From assembly GCF_032062135.1 (NCBI RefSeq), contig NC_092868.1, positions 45,821,603 to 45,885,602 of the forward strand: 64,000 bases of DNA, in the 5' to 3' direction. The notes under the pieces were generated by a model. It saw only the letters and a list, made by a program, of their open reading frames with translations. It did no database searches and had not been told where the DNA came from. Both the position numbers and the translations under genes were made by a program. The stretch comes from Pyxicephalus adspersus (lineage: Eukaryota; Chordata; Amphibia; Anura; Pyxicephalidae). Each line of letters starts with the position of its first letter. Within the stretch, counting starts at the first letter, position 1. Positions 30,246 to 61,009 of this stretch are shown piece by piece.

Positions 30246-30581
30246 AGTGTGCCCCCAGATTTTTTTGTTGGGTAGGGAGAAGCTGTGGCCCAATGGTTAA
30301 AAAGCTGACGGATGGTTAAGTGCACATGATGCATTTAGTGTCCCCAGTTGTCAGTTGTTGTTTCCATTGGTATTCAGTAACCTTCATAGTTCTGTCAGCT
30401 TTCTAGCACCGCCTATTCTTTGTTCCAATTCTCTAATGTCCCCACCATCTTAGCATATCCCATTTGTCCAGTGCCTCTGTGTTGTGAGACAACTTTTCTG
30501 TGACCACCCATAAACAGCAAGGTGGTTACTGAAAAGTGCTGGGTGGTGCACCCAGCTTAAAGGGGCTGGGGAGAACACTGC
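30246..30581 (+). mobile_element. hAT-like MITE, family H1 (interrupted)
   Basis: Left end cagtgtgcccccagattttt and right end ggggctggggagaacactg are those of the family but about 335 bp apart instead of ~165, with unrelated sequence from ~30290 to ~30495. Confidence 0.55.
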
Positions 30582-31286
30582 ATTTATTATCATTTATATA
30601 TTCATGTATTAGGCCCAGTCTGAGAGAAAGCAGACTTATCTTTCTAAAGGCCATTCACCAAAAATGAGTTTATCCCCCAGTAAGGAATACTCACCCGCTT
30701 TTTCTACGCTTACACGCCACCAGCAGTCTGCATTAACAATGAGGTTTAATATTACACCAGTGGATGACATAAACTGCCTCCCATGTGACAGATTTTGGCT
30801 TTATGATTGGCTGCTCAGACACAGGAGGTCCCATAGATAGGAATCAGGGAATATCTCAATAGGGTTATGTTATCAGGAGGTGTTGTCACGTTGACTTAAC
30901 TGGGATTGTGATGGGGCAAACTGATCATGTGATGAAGATAATGCACCAGCAGTAGTTTCTTTCAATGTAAAACCAATACCATGACAACAGGTAAATCCAA
31001 AAGTACAGGCCAGGTGTTGTATGCAAATCATAATCATACTTTAAAAAGTTGAACTTGGTTCCCACTCCTTCACCGTGATTGGTGGTCTCACTCATCAATA
31101 GGTTTGTATCTTTATGTAAATTACAGAAAAAAGCCCAAGTGTTTTTCTTACATTTGTGAAATTATGTGTGTATATGTGTTTTTATTATACAGGTGACCAC
31201 TAGAAGTAGCACACACAGCCATTTATTCACCATACAAAAATACAAATAACAGCAAGGTAAAAAAAAAATGTGAAAGTTTTTGGCCA

Positions 31287-32043
31287 GCAGTTGCCAACCA
31301 GTGGTCTGTGGACTACTGGTGATCTGTGAGAAAATTTTGGTGGTCCACAGCAGAATTGGGACATTATTTGCAACTTTTATGTTTTATTAATATTAAAACA
31401 AAAATTTTATTCTAATAAATTCTTATATTCTGAATGACAATTTTCACCTTTATATTGCACTAAATTCACAAACTGTACTAGAAGCAGAAAAACAAGGGAG
31501 GCGCAGCATCAGTGTAGTGTTAAGTTGTATGAGGCAGCCATTACGTAGCCTTATGCTTCAGTATCGTTTCCACCATTACAACAGTCACCCCGCTGGGCGA
31601 ATACCGATTCTCATCAGATTGTTTTATTTTATTTGTTTATTTCTCAGATCTTTAGGTAAGTATGACCTTAACTGTATTTTCTTTACTTGTTATATTTAAT
31701 GGCATCAAATAGTTTAACTTTGATAACTATCATTTCTTGTTTGGTCTTAGATTGGAATGCAATAAACCCATAATGAGGGAGAAAAAGCAAAGAAATATTT
31801 TGTATTTCTTTAGTAATACCAAAAATAATACAACTAATGATAATAGTACCAATAGTAATACTTCACTTACCCGTGAGCTGATCAATGAATCAGAGCCGCC
31901 ACAGTCCTTGTCAGCACCATTAGGAAGATCATTATTTTACAAATGTATTTATCTTTTTTAAAAAAATTCATAATAATGGTCCACAGGATTTAAAATTATG
32001 AATCTAGTGGTCCGTGAGGTCTGAAAGGTTGGCAACCGCTGGT
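31287..32043 (+). mobile_element. Internally deleted hAT element, family H3
   Basis: Ends cagcagttgccaaccagtgg and (reverse) cagcggttgccaaccttt are matching terminal inverted repeats, each followed by a gtggtctgtg / gtccgtgagg-like subterminal repeat. Inside, the plus strand at 31764-31960 encodes REKKQRNILYFFSNTKNN, which resembles the start of hAT-type transposases (basic residues then a FF pair), and then decays. No catalytic domain is left. Confidence 0.6.
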
Positions 32044-33444
32044 TTAGACAATTTGTATTTAGGACCATATTTAAAAAACAAAAAACAGTAACAAAATAGT
32101 CAGATGATGATATATGAAAGAGTCTGTTAGCAAGTTTTTTTTATTTTATTATTGTTATTATTATTTTTTTTTTATTTTTTTTTAAGTGCCCTTCATGCAT
32201 ATCAGGTCTGTTAGCAACAATCCCATTGACACTTTTATTAATCTGACAGCACTGCAGTTTAACAAGCGTTTTGTGCTGTGTCTTATTCAGCAAATGTATT
32301 AAACCGTGCAATAACAAAAAAGTATAAACATTAAAACACTGACTGTAAAACAGCAGTACAGGGAGAAAGGTAGTGTTGCACAAAAAAGGAAAAAAACAAA
32401 CAAAAAACATTAAAGTAAAACAACAAAAAAAAGCCAAATCCATTTTCATCACATATATACAATATATATATGTACACATATATCAACCTCTTAGAAGAAC
32501 AATATCAAAATATTTCTATTCCTATTGAAATTTCCTTCCTAGAACCTTGCTTCGGGCCTTGAACATGACGATTGAAAGAGCTTTATTTACATGAACAAAA
32601 ACATACAATAACACACCGACTTGCTAGGGCCACAAATGGCTGAATTACTGTTTTCACTGAAACAGATCTCTCCGATTATACAGTTATAGGCAGAGGTTTA
32701 GCAGATACAAGAAAAGGGAAATAACGAGAAATAAAAAGTTACAGGAAGAAACAAAAGGGGGTTTTGATTGCAATTTACCGCTTTAAATATTCTTTTTGGG
32801 TTGTCCAAAAATGAACCAATGAAGCTCATGAGAGACAAAGCAGAGCTTCTGTATGAAGTTGACCTTTCACTGAAACTTCAGTCCATGCTCTCCCACCCCT
32901 CTATGATCCCCTAAACTTAGGGTGGGGTAAAAAAATATACCAAAAAGATTTGGTTTTCTCTTTTACCCCCACACCTTCTTTTCCACATCAGCCTGTATAC
33001 TCCCATCTTTCTGGGTAGAGTCCCATGAAATGCAGAGCAGCCAAAATCCAACAAATGCTCCAATCCATTTCATAGGCGTCTTTTGGATGTTTTTGGCTGC
33101 TCTTTGTTTCATAGTAATGTTCCCAGAAAGATGGCGCCATCACCTGGGCAGAAGACGGTAAAGATAAGTGTGATTCTAATTTTTTCTTCTTTTTACTTAC
33201 AATCTTCACCTACTACATGTAGTTGATTTGGGAAGGTGGTCAGGAGATAACAGTGGACCTTCTGTTTTAGTGGAAGGTCCTCGGAGTCCAGTCAAGCCAA
33301 AAGAAAGATAGGAGCCATTTTTTTAGCGAAGACAAAACGTCTAAAAGGGGGGTTGTATATTTTGAATATGTTGAGTGGTAATGAGCAGGGTCTACGCATA
33401 AAGGAAATTATTTTTGTCATCACCTGAGATCCAAAACCAAACCC

Positions 33445-33579
33445 CAGTCATCTCCCCAGCCTGATTTAGCTGGGCACACCGACCAGCACTTTTCAGTAAC
33501 CCCCTGGACGTTTTTGGGTGGAAGTTGGACCACCGCCCACTTACAGCTTCTTCTTAACCAACATGGGGAGAGCACTGCA
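33445..33579 (-). mobile_element. hAT-like MITE, family H1
   Basis: cagtcatctccccagcctga at the left and aacatggggagagcactg at the right; inside, gcacttttcagtaacccc and acgtttttgggtgg. Confidence 0.6.
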
Positions 33580-34025
33580 ACCCCCTACTAAAAGCTCAGC
33601 AGCAGATCACTTTGGGTTTACCTGGACCCCAATACCCTTTTCTCAGTGGATGCCTCAACCATCAACCATTAAATTCTGTGACCCAACAATTGTAGACTTC
33701 TAATTTCACCAAAACCATTTCTAAATGTGTATTTGGTATAACATTTTCACATAGAGATTTCTGGGACTTTTGTTTTTATTCATACAATATAGTTTTTCCT
33801 GGCAAGTAGTTTCTATCACAAATGTCTATTCACTCAGGGCAAGTTCGAGTAGTTTTATTTTCCTAAAATGCAAGTTCAGTCCAGGGATGAAGCCAGTGAG
33901 GTAAATCACCTGCAAGCTTGGTGCATTTTTCAGGAGCTCACTTGTGCTAAGATGATGAATTTTGTCAATGATATCATGGAGTGGGATATCGAAGAACATG
34001 CTGAACGGTTTCAGGTGGCGTGGTC

Positions 34026-34336
34026 AGTGTTCTCCCCAGAAATCTTTCCTAGCTTGGTGGTCAAAAAAAGAGCAGGGCAAATTTACAAATTTAATGTTCC
34101 CAGCTGTAGTATCCATAAGGATCCAGTAATCCCCTACAATTGTGCCAGCTTATTACCGCCTCCCCCCTTATAGTTTTTCCACCCTCTCATTTTTACATCA
34201 TCCTTGTATTAGGCCACAAACATTCTGTGCTCTGTATGGTGACCTAGCTTTTCAGTAACCATCCAAACACAGCTAAAGGGTTACCTAAAAGTGCTGGGTG
34301 GTGCGCCCACCTAAAAGAATCTGGGGAGAACACTGA
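34026..34336 (-). mobile_element. hAT-like MITE, family H1 (interrupted)
   Basis: Left cagtgttctccccagaaatc, right ctaaaagaatctggggagaa then cactg; the body contains ttttcagtaaccatccaaac and aaaagtgctgggtggtgcgc. Longer than usual because of unrelated sequence in the left half. Confidence 0.5.
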
Positions 34337-35825
34337 TGGTCATTCATAATGAAAGTAATGGAAGTTAGAGATCCTAACATTGAATACAATAAACCTGGGT
34401 AGATTGTATTAAGATTGAGGGGAGGTGGGGCACAAAAACTTCTTTTAACTCCCTCCCCATACCTCTGACCTAAAAGGAGTTTATAGAAATCTATGACAAG
34501 GTAAGCCCTGCTGCATATGTTATCTAAGAAATTCAATTCTGGCTGAAAAACAGCCCGCGTGCCATCATACTGGCAAATCTCACACGCAAACTGTAACCAT
34601 ATCCTACGTATATATCCAAATTTTATATTGTGCCATAATATAAGAGGTGTGTACAGGGACAGAACCTCCACCCATCCCTATTTATTTACACTCCACCCCA
34701 TCCCCTAGGGTCAGGGTGGATCCAAAATAAACGGGGAAAAGGGGATGAGTGTACATTCTGCCCTGTGCACACCTCTGCTTTATTTACCTGAATTAGAATA
34801 CCATATACATCTCTGTCTGAAACAGAAAAAAATATGTTTTATTGCACAAAGAATAATATCACAAAAAGCGCAGTCACATGCCATTTGAGAGCCAATCACC
34901 AATCAGCTTTCACTTTTCTAACAGAAAACAGGAAATTAATGATTGGTTGCTGAAGAACACAAGCTAAATCGCTTTATATACTTTTTTAGCTTTAATATCC
35001 AGAAACATTTCTGCAGAATGATTTGTGATATGACCTAATCAGACAGCAGCCTTCCCATCTATGTAAGGAATTAGGCGGCGATGATCATGATTGTATATAT
35101 GAGCACTGCACAGTACTAGACACACACTTAACAAGCACAATAGACTTTTTTGGCTTTGGCATTACACCCAGTGCTGAATGAGTAACTTAAATTTCATATA
35201 TATCCATTTATCATAATTCATCTATAAGAGCATTTCGTCTCTGCAGGGATTGGTGGAGCCCGGCTACACATGTTTATGTGTAAATAACACTCACCTCTGA
35301 GATACAAGACTGGGGTTGTTATACAGTTACTTCTGTATGTGCTGCTTTTAGGCAATATTGTCATGTGATAGGTGCCAAATAACAGTGATTACCAATTCTG
35401 CAGGGCAAGATGTGACAATTTTAGGACTCTGTCAGCTGGGAAACTTGTTTCAGGTCAGCAAGTCATCAAGTACGAAAGCTCTGATGAAAATAACCACCTT
35501 GTAGCAAGTCAGCTTCTGATTTCTCTCCTCGAATGTTGTGTTAAATATACTAGGACACTAAATCTTCTAGCTATTTACAAATAAAAGTCCATATAGTATC
35601 TTTTGTCTGCTCCAGTAAATTTCAGGAACAAAGAGAGTCTTATTTATCCGTAATACCTGCTTTACCAGGTCCACCAATCATCTGTGAGAAGAGAGGTCCT
35701 AAACAGTTAGTCCTAAAATTATGTTTTGGCTCAATAATTGAGCATATAAAGGACAGAAAAAAAACACTTCCTGTATACACGATATGGCTTCCGGTGGGTT
35801 CATGTGCTTCTGGTGCTCATGCTGC

Positions 35826-36075
35826 AGCAAACTAAGTGTTTATCAACCAGAGGTTACTCCGGAGTTTGCCAGGGGTTCCTTGAGCAATTTGTGCCTTTCA
35901 GCGCAATTTAGGTAACACGAATGATTTTTTTGGGTATATGAAGGGTGAAATTCTTCCTACTGATCACCACACTAGGTATTGCAAGCTGTGGATATAATAA
36001 TTCTAGCAGGGGAACAGTTAGAACCTGAAAAATATTTCAGGGGTTCCTTCACAGTAAAAAGGGAAGAAATGCTGT
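35826..36075. mobile_element. hAT-like MITE, family H2
   Basis: gagtttgccaggggttcctt, gagcaatttgtgcctttcag, ggtgaaattcttcctactga, gctgtggatataataattct and caggggttccttcacagta, in family order. Confidence 0.65.
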
Positions 36076-37187
36076 CTTAGATCACTGGGCTTTCCCAACT
36101 TTGTGATACCAATTTGGGGAAACCGTTCTCTGTTGTAGAATGACTGGGCCCTGTGAACAAAATCAGCTCCATAACATGGCTGGATAAATTTAGTGCGGAG
36201 GAACTCTGAGCCCTGACCTCAATCCTAATGAGTCAGGTCTTCCAATCCAATATTAGTACCTGGCTTTACAAGAGCTGTTTGGCTATCTGGGCACCAATTT
36301 CCTAAACACTCTCCAAAATCTTCTGTAAAGCCTTCCCCGAAGAAGGTATAAACACAAAAGTTGTGTGCAGAAACTTCTATAACTTTCATGATTTTAAAAT
36401 TGGATATCCATTGACCTCATACAGGTTTAATTATCAGGATACAAACTTTTAGCTATATTGTGTATTAATTAGCTAAATATGAAATTTGAAACTCTTTGGC
36501 AAAACGGATATGATTACTATTAGACTTTTAATAGCCCATACACAGCAACTTTAATAAATTCTTTGACTTTTACTAGTAAATATTTTAGATTGCAATTAAA
36601 ATCTTTTCATGTAAAATACCAATTCCAAGAAAAATGCATGATTAAAGTTTACTTTTGGATTCAGTATAAGGGTGTACTATTGGATATTAGGAAAATGATC
36701 ATGAAAAGCTGAACATGGCTTCTTCTACATTTTAAGGGAGGGGTGATGTATTTTATACATATATTATTTGTGACGTGAATCATTAAACTGGACTATGGAT
36801 TTTATCCACGGCTTGTGGGTTCATTAAAAAGAAAGGCTGCTTTAGCTAGCTTTACATTTAAGGTACACTTATCAACCCTGATTAATAATGTTTTCAGTAA
36901 AGCAGTAATGATCAGGCAGCAAAGAAAACCTGTACATGGCCATTACTATTGGTACAACCAGTGCTGTAGATTGCCAGAGCAAATAGGGTGTCATTAGCCA
37001 AGCATGGCCCTAACATTTCTAGAGCTCCAGGTTAAATGATAACTAACCGTAAAGGTAAGTTCAATGACAATAATTATAGACGGCCATTGATGTAGAGTTA
37101 TACAAACATCACAGACAGGTAAAACTGTTTTAACTGAGCTTACTGTGTAGCTATTTGCAGCCAACAGCTCTTAATTCTTTTAATGCT

Positions 37188-37192
<5 letters not shown>

Positions 37193-37229
<37 letters not shown>
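37193..37229 (+). repeat. Poly(G) tract, 37 consecutive G
   Basis: Thirty-seven G in a row, then aggaggggtaag. In the intergenic stretch 3' of FOXJ3. Confidence 0.95.
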
Positions 37230-37230
<1 letters not shown>

Positions 37231-37342
37231 GGAGGGGTAAGAAAAAGTGAACTAAAGTTTAAATAAAATATAGGGCAGGAAGTTGGATGTGCGAAGCAAA
37301 ATCTTGCCCTTAATATAAAATGATTCTCTTGTTTTCTAGTCC

Positions 37343-37675
37343 AGTGGTTGCCAACATTTTGGACCTCACGGACCACTAAATTTACGGACTCTGGACCATG
37401 CATGTGCGGGGAGCTGTGTGTCACTCAAAGGAGAGGAAACTTCCCCCAGAGTGATGTCATGATGCCAGAACCCGCCCTCTCTCCCATCACAAGTCTGAGC
37501 TTGTGATGGGAGAGTGGGTGGGTTGTGTCCAGAGACAATCCACCCACCACCCGGAGCCTGCGATCCACATGGGAGATTTGGCCGGTGCGCCCCCCCAAGC
37601 GGGGTCCTTCTTCTGACCCCACTGGGGGGGGGGTGCACTGGTCAGAGCTGCATGCCACCACTTGGCAACCGCTAT
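37343..37675. mobile_element. hAT MITE, family H3, with near-perfect target duplication
   Basis: Ends cagtggttgccaacattttg and (right) acttggcaaccgcta; flanked by ttctagtc on the left and ttctagtg on the right, a 7-of-8 target duplication as hAT elements make. Contains a short palindrome ctcccatcacaagtctgagc / ttgtgatgggagag and CpG-rich sequence. Confidence 0.7.
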
Positions 37676-38663
37676 TCTAGTGAATTTCCAGAATTTCTAA
37701 AACCGAGTATGCATCTTTTATATTAGCCAACTTTTTTTTTTGGTTTAGTGACCCATTATTTTTACATTTGCCCTTAGAACATACATTTTTGGAGTGTAAT
37801 TTTTAATAAAATAAAGAGAGCTTTTTATTGATAATAATACCTTGCATAGGCATACCTACCTACAAGAACATTGTTATTCAAACTTCTGCTGTATTAAAAA
37901 ACCAAACTAACTAAAACTGGGGGAGGGGAGGTGTTTAGCACCATAAACATGTGATTGTTCTGACATCATTGATATTACAATTCTCAAGGCCAAAGACTAA
38001 GGTACAATGACCTTACAGCTAAATATTTTATATAAAATCTAGTATCTGATTTGTGCAGAAGTCGCATGGAAACCGCAGGGGAGTAAGCATTAGAAAAAAA
38101 TGTAAACATTTACAACTGTGATGCAACACAGTTAGAATGAAAGTTGTGAGTGACGGGACAATAAGACTGATGAGAATGCAAAATGGAGAATTCCTCTTAT
38201 AAGCAAGGAACAGTTGGCTGTATTTCCTTTGGTTGACAAAAGGAATGCTAATGGTTTGGAGCATAGTGTTGAATCCTAATTTGAAAAGATTCACACGGTA
38301 ACATAAAATCTGAAGGATCGTTTGTGGGGTATTTTACCCTGGCCCTTCCTCCCCCTTGAGTATTTCGGGGCCAATATCTGGGAGGACGTCTCCAGTGGGG
38401 CCAGCTACTGAGGAAAAAGAGAGAATCTAAAGCAGATCCAAAAAGGTTGTTGTTGTATAAAAGGTTTTGAATATAAAGCCAATCAATTCATAGTGCAATA
38501 TAAAATAACAAACAAAAAAATCAGGCAACCTTATGTATTCCAGCACAGGGGAGTGCCTATATACTATGGAGATAGCTGTCTAACGAGATGGTATATAAGG
38601 CATGTACAAATAATGTCTCAAACCCAACGCATTTCGCTATAGGGCTTCCTCAGTGGATGTGAA

Positions 38664-38921
38664 GAGACCGTTAATAGGATAAGTAGTTGGTTGTAGTAGT
38701 AGTCTCTCTAAAGCCTGGAAGACCCCTTAAGGAACGCAATCACATCTAAATCGTTTCTGCCGGTCTCTACAGGATAGTAGCAAGCTGGTACGAGATTCCT
38801 TAACCCCTGCATTACCATCTACAACAGGTATGATTTAGATGTGATTGCAGTCCTTAAGGAGTCTTGCAGACTTCAGAGAGACTACTACTACAAGCAACTA
38901 CTTATCCTATTAATGGTCTCT
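38664..38921. repeat. Long hairpin-forming inverted repeat
   Basis: Left arm 38664-38752 (gagaccgttaataggataag ... caatcacatctaaatc) and right arm 38831-38921 (gatttagatgtgattgcagt ... cctattaatggtctc) are reverse complements with about 8 mismatches in 89 positions; the loop is ~78 bases. Just left lies caacgcatttcgctataggg then cttcctcagtgg. Confidence 0.85.
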
Positions 38922-39739
38922 TGGCATCCCCCGAGCAAGCCTTACAGTGCTCGTTCATGCATCTTTCAGTCTTTTGTCGTTGGAAAGGATCGTGAAAGAT
39001 CCTTACCAACTATAATTATTGAATGTCTGTACGAAGCCTTAGTCTCGAGGCACAGTAACTGAACTCGCTATCGTTCAGCAGTAAAGTGAAAACGGCAAGC
39101 ATCAGAAGTACCCTGCAAAGCAGCATATTTCTTGCCATAAAAAAAAAGAAAGTGGGCCTTATTCACCAAGTTATAATGACTGTTATTTGCCATAATGATT
39201 GTTATTTTCAGCACTGAGTCAATGAGATGTAAAAAACATAATCACAGAGATGAATCGATATGGCACATAACACCTGGATATAGCTTTGTGAATGGAGTCC
39301 ACATTTCCATTGCTGTGAAAGGCCCATTGCACCTGCAAAAGCAATATTAAAAATAAATGAAGCACCTTAGCATAATCAGATCACAAATTCATGGAAAAAT
39401 ACATCACAGCCTATATTCTCCAGTATAAATGATAATTGGCACAGAAATTATTTTTTACCACGCAATCTAAATTCTGCCTAATAGAGTTGTTCTAAAAGTA
39501 TAATAAATGTAACTTGACTGTATTGTTCGAAAAAGTCAAATTCCACAGTTTAGTTCCCCAGTAAAGGCAGCAATATGAAGTGTAAACCATAGACTCAGCT
39601 CTTAAATAAGCCTCAGTCATTATTCTATGTAAAAAATGGGCAGGAGCCATAAAGTCTTCTGCACCTAAACACAAAATCAAACCTGTACTGGAATAAAACA
39701 ACAAAGGATGAGTTAAAGAAATACATTTTGTAAAAACAA

Positions 39740-40959
39740 TTTATTTAATCTTATAGTTTGACACAATTTTGCTTAATGAACACTTCAGGTTTTGAGGCTC
39801 TTTGCGGCAAACGTATGCAATGATCCCTCACATTGAAGGTGAACCTAAAAATAGGCGTTACCTACATTCTAGTATTTGTAATTATGCTAAGCCAATCTTG
39901 TTTTCCAGACACCCACAACCCTCTACCAGGCGAAAATTGGTTCCCAACATCTATAGAAGAAATATAGTTGGGTCAGGAACTCACCTCAACCTGATTGGAC
40001 AATGAGGAAGCAGCAGCACACATTTGTGAGTGATTATCATTCTTTTTTTTACTTTTGAAGTCATCCTTTGCTGTAAAATCCTAATACAGGTACACTTGAA
40101 TCACGGTAATGTAAAGACAGACTGAAAAAAGAACTAGTCGGGGCTTCAAAATCACAACTTCAACAATGTCACAGTAGACCTCATGTACAAGAGCTACTAA
40201 AATTTAAAGTACACCTTTTGTCACATAGCGACCAGATTCCATGTAGTCACTTTACCAGTACAAGGCAAACAATCTGGGTCAGTTCCTAATGGCAACTCGG
40301 ACATATTTCTTTGCAATCATGTTTATATACATAAGAATAAAAGAAAAAAAAGGGGGGGCTGATTGGCATTGCACTAGCTCCATCGGCATAGGGAACATGG
40401 TACCCCTAATTTCTGCTGCTCTTCGAAAATGGCAGTGTAAGAGTAACAATAAAAATTTCCTTCAAAATAAAATAAAAAGAACACTACACAGATAGCTCAT
40501 ATAAATAAAACCAGACGTATAAAAAGGACCAGCAGTGTCCCAGAAATGCGATCTGTCCGGAAGGGAGGGAGGGGGGGTATTGAAATGCAGTTTGATGGGA
40601 GTTGCGCTCATAGAGAGATTCTGTCCAGGGGGTCAGTGTTGCACTTGCGGCCGACATCAGATCACACAAAAAGCCGAAAAAAAGCTGTCAAGAGTCACAA
40701 GACAACAGTGAGCGGCTGCAGCTTATCAGGGAGACAGACATGGTTTACAGGGTCAACTCAAAGCATCTGTTTCACTTATCCTGCTAAGTATAGTTTTGAT
40801 TGTCATCAAAGTCAACATGGTTAGCAGTTTCTGCTTTCCTCGCTTGGAGGGCCTTTACCTTATTTTTTTTTTTTTTTTTTTTTTAGCATCACATTCGTGG
40901 TCACTTACACCAAGAACAATGGGGTAACGAGACGAGAGAACTACTGCATTGTAAGTGTG
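39740..40959 (-). other. FOXJ3: Candidate FOXJ3 3' untranslated region with poly(A) signal
   Basis: The first minus-strand AATAAA after the stop is at 39740-39745, giving a ~1.2 kb untranslated region. The stretch is unique-looking and A/T-rich, with a T run at 40861-40884 (A run on the transcript). Longer forms are possible: further signals lie near 37823. Transcript ends are needed to confirm. Confidence 0.35.
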
Positions 40960-58762
<17,803 letters not shown>

Positions 58763-59308
58763 TCAGACATTATTGAAGAGCCTGCATCTAAAAGATTAAG
58801 GAAAGAAATGCCTTGATGACACATTTGTGCTGCACACACTGCACCTGGGACAGAATATGAGGTCAAACGAGGGAAGTACGTTTCATGTAGGTTTATCAGC
58901 CCTTTATGTTCTGCTCAGAATGAAGACACGAGTTTTAAGACCGACTCAACCATCTTCTCCAGGAGTCATAAAACAACCATGCAGTGGAATTTAAACAAGC
59001 CGGATCAGATATGATGCGGTTGGCTCAGTTGCATATTGTACAGGGTCGTAGAGGGATAATATATTGGAAGCCTGCAGATTTTGGTGCGCTATGTTTTGCT
59101 TTCGAACTGGTAGATCATAAATGTGGCAAACATACCCGTTTCTGTAGCAAACTATCAGGGCTGCATTTACAAACCTGATATACAAACCCTTTTCCAAGCA
59201 TGCTTTCCAGTGAACCTGAACTTGGAAAAGAATTGGCATATCATAGGAACCATCCAGAAACGTGTAGCTAAGCAATACCTTGGGGGGGGATGTCATTATG
59301 CCCACTGC

Positions 59309-60101
59309 ACTAGTGTTCTCCCCAGCCCCTTTTTGCAGGGGGCACCACCCGGCTCTTTTCAGAAAGTACCCAGCTGTTTTTCGGTGGTAAATACATTGGT
59401 TCTAATCCTATCTCTTGTAATGTTTCAGTGGCCCTCTCTGCCCCTCTATATACATAGTTCGAATTTGTCGCACAAAATGTTTGCATTGATAATACAACAA
59501 AATAAAAGAAAATTTGTCACAGCTCAAAGTACAAACATTGTATAATCTAAAATTTGGGGGGGTCCTTCCTATTAAATAACATTAGATAGCAGACCAATTA
59601 GCTAGACATAGTATTCTCAAAATCGTATAAGAGCGAGATCAATAACCGGGTCTCATATCCCGGCTTCCTCAAGGCATGCGTAGAGAGCGATATACGAATT
59701 GTATGATCATAACATGTTCCTGTTATATAAGTGCAACAGAAGTTTGCCAGGCTTGCGATGGATCCAGGATATTCAGTACCATGTAGAATAACACAAGTGC
59801 AGATTTGTGTCCTGTAGGGAGCAGCAAGGAGTGCTGTGTTCGCATAGCCTGAGATTTCGGCGCATGTGCATTGGATGTGCTATCGGATGGGAAGGATCCC
59901 CCAAATGAGTTGTGACAAATTTTCTTTTATTTTGTTGTATTATCAATACAAACATTTTGTGCCACACAAAAACCCAGTCGTTGTTATCTTTGATTTTGTT
60001 TTTGGGTTGTTACTGAAAAGTTGGGTCACAATACAGGGGCCACTACCCACCTAAAAACTTCATCCTACCCAGCGTTAAAAATAATTCTGGGGGGAACACT
60101 G
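59309..60101 (-). mobile_element. hAT-like MITE (H1) split by a ~610-bp insertion
   Basis: Left part agtgttctccccagcccctt, gcaccacccggctcttttca, gctgtttttcggtggta; right part tgtttttgggttgttactga, aaagttgggtcacaatacag, ending ggggggaacactg. Together they form one ~175-bp H1 copy. The insertion (~59390-59995) has 55-base inverted arms: 59465-59523 (atgtttgcattgataataca, acaaaataaaagaaaatttg) and 59908-59967 in reverse. Confidence 0.65.
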
Positions 60102-60361
60102 TGGACGATGACAAGTCCTGTGACTGGAGTCTCGTAGTGGGGTATCTGCAGTATAAGTACGTCTACCTCATAGAATCTGTGTAAACCCAAACCCCTTCAC
60201 ATCCACAACATTCGGGTAAAAGTCAAAGATTGTTTGTAAAAATTCACCCCCTTCCCTAACCGAAAATATTATTCTGACCAGGACTCCCCATGCTGCTTCC
60301 TTCGTGGCTGGCACCAAAGTGTGTTTACTAGTCCTAGATGTGGCGTTAGCATTGACATTGC

Positions 60362-60597
60362 TATTACAGACCCCTGAAATAACTTTTAGGTCTTAGAGAA
60401 CCTCTCCTGCTATAATTAATATATCCACTGTACATATGTGTGGTCAGTGGGAGGAATGTCACCCTTACAGATAAAAAAAAATAATTTGTGGTAATTAAAT
60501 CGACCTGAGAGGCACCAACTGCTCATACCCCAAGGGATCCCTACAAACCTTCGGAGGAACCCTGGGATTCCAGAGAACCCCCATTAAGAAACACTGC
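60362..60597. mobile_element. hAT-like MITE, family H2
   Basis: ccctgaaataacttttaggt, gtggtcagtgggaggaatgt, ggaggaaccctgggattcca and gagaacccccattaagaaac, then actg. Confidence 0.6.
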
Positions 60598-61009
60598 TAT
60601 AACATTTGAAAGCGTTTTGAATAGTAAAGGATTTCTAAACCAGGACGTTGTCACATAGGCAGAGTTCACACAATCCCCCATACCCATTTTTGCCAGCTGT
60701 GGCTGATAACACATGGGCAAGGTCTCAGTGCCTCCTTAATCACTTAAAAAATGTCATGTGAAAATGCTGACATTTGCCCTACTAGTGGCTGTGAAATTTT
60801 TTTTTCTAATGATTGGTTCTATTTCAGGAAATGCTGCAAGTGTGGTAATCCATATAGCCGGGATTCTCGAAAATTGGACATCAGATACTTGAAGCCACAA
60901 TGTGAAGGCAAACAAAGCTTCTTTGTAATGCTTTGCACATCACTGCATAGTGAACAGCAATTATCTGGAGCAGCATTTCTCAAACCTTTTTAACATGAAG
61001 GAACCTCTT

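Larger units (their letters stand above)
29950..39739. other. Intergenic stretch between PPCS and FOXJ3
   Basis: No exon that I recognise. Apart from the repeats listed, 30600-31250, 32050-33440, 33700-34020, 34340-35800, 36080-37180 and 37680-38640 look unique and A/T-rich. 32060-32760 has T-rich, untranslated-region-like composition with many short A/T runs, but I cannot assign it to a gene. Short open frames here have no family resemblance. Confidence 0.6.

Noticed and set aside
33868..34173. 101-codon plus-strand frame (VNDIMEWDIEEHAERF)
   Set aside because: Looks faintly protein-like but runs into an H1 MITE, has no family match I know and no splice partners.
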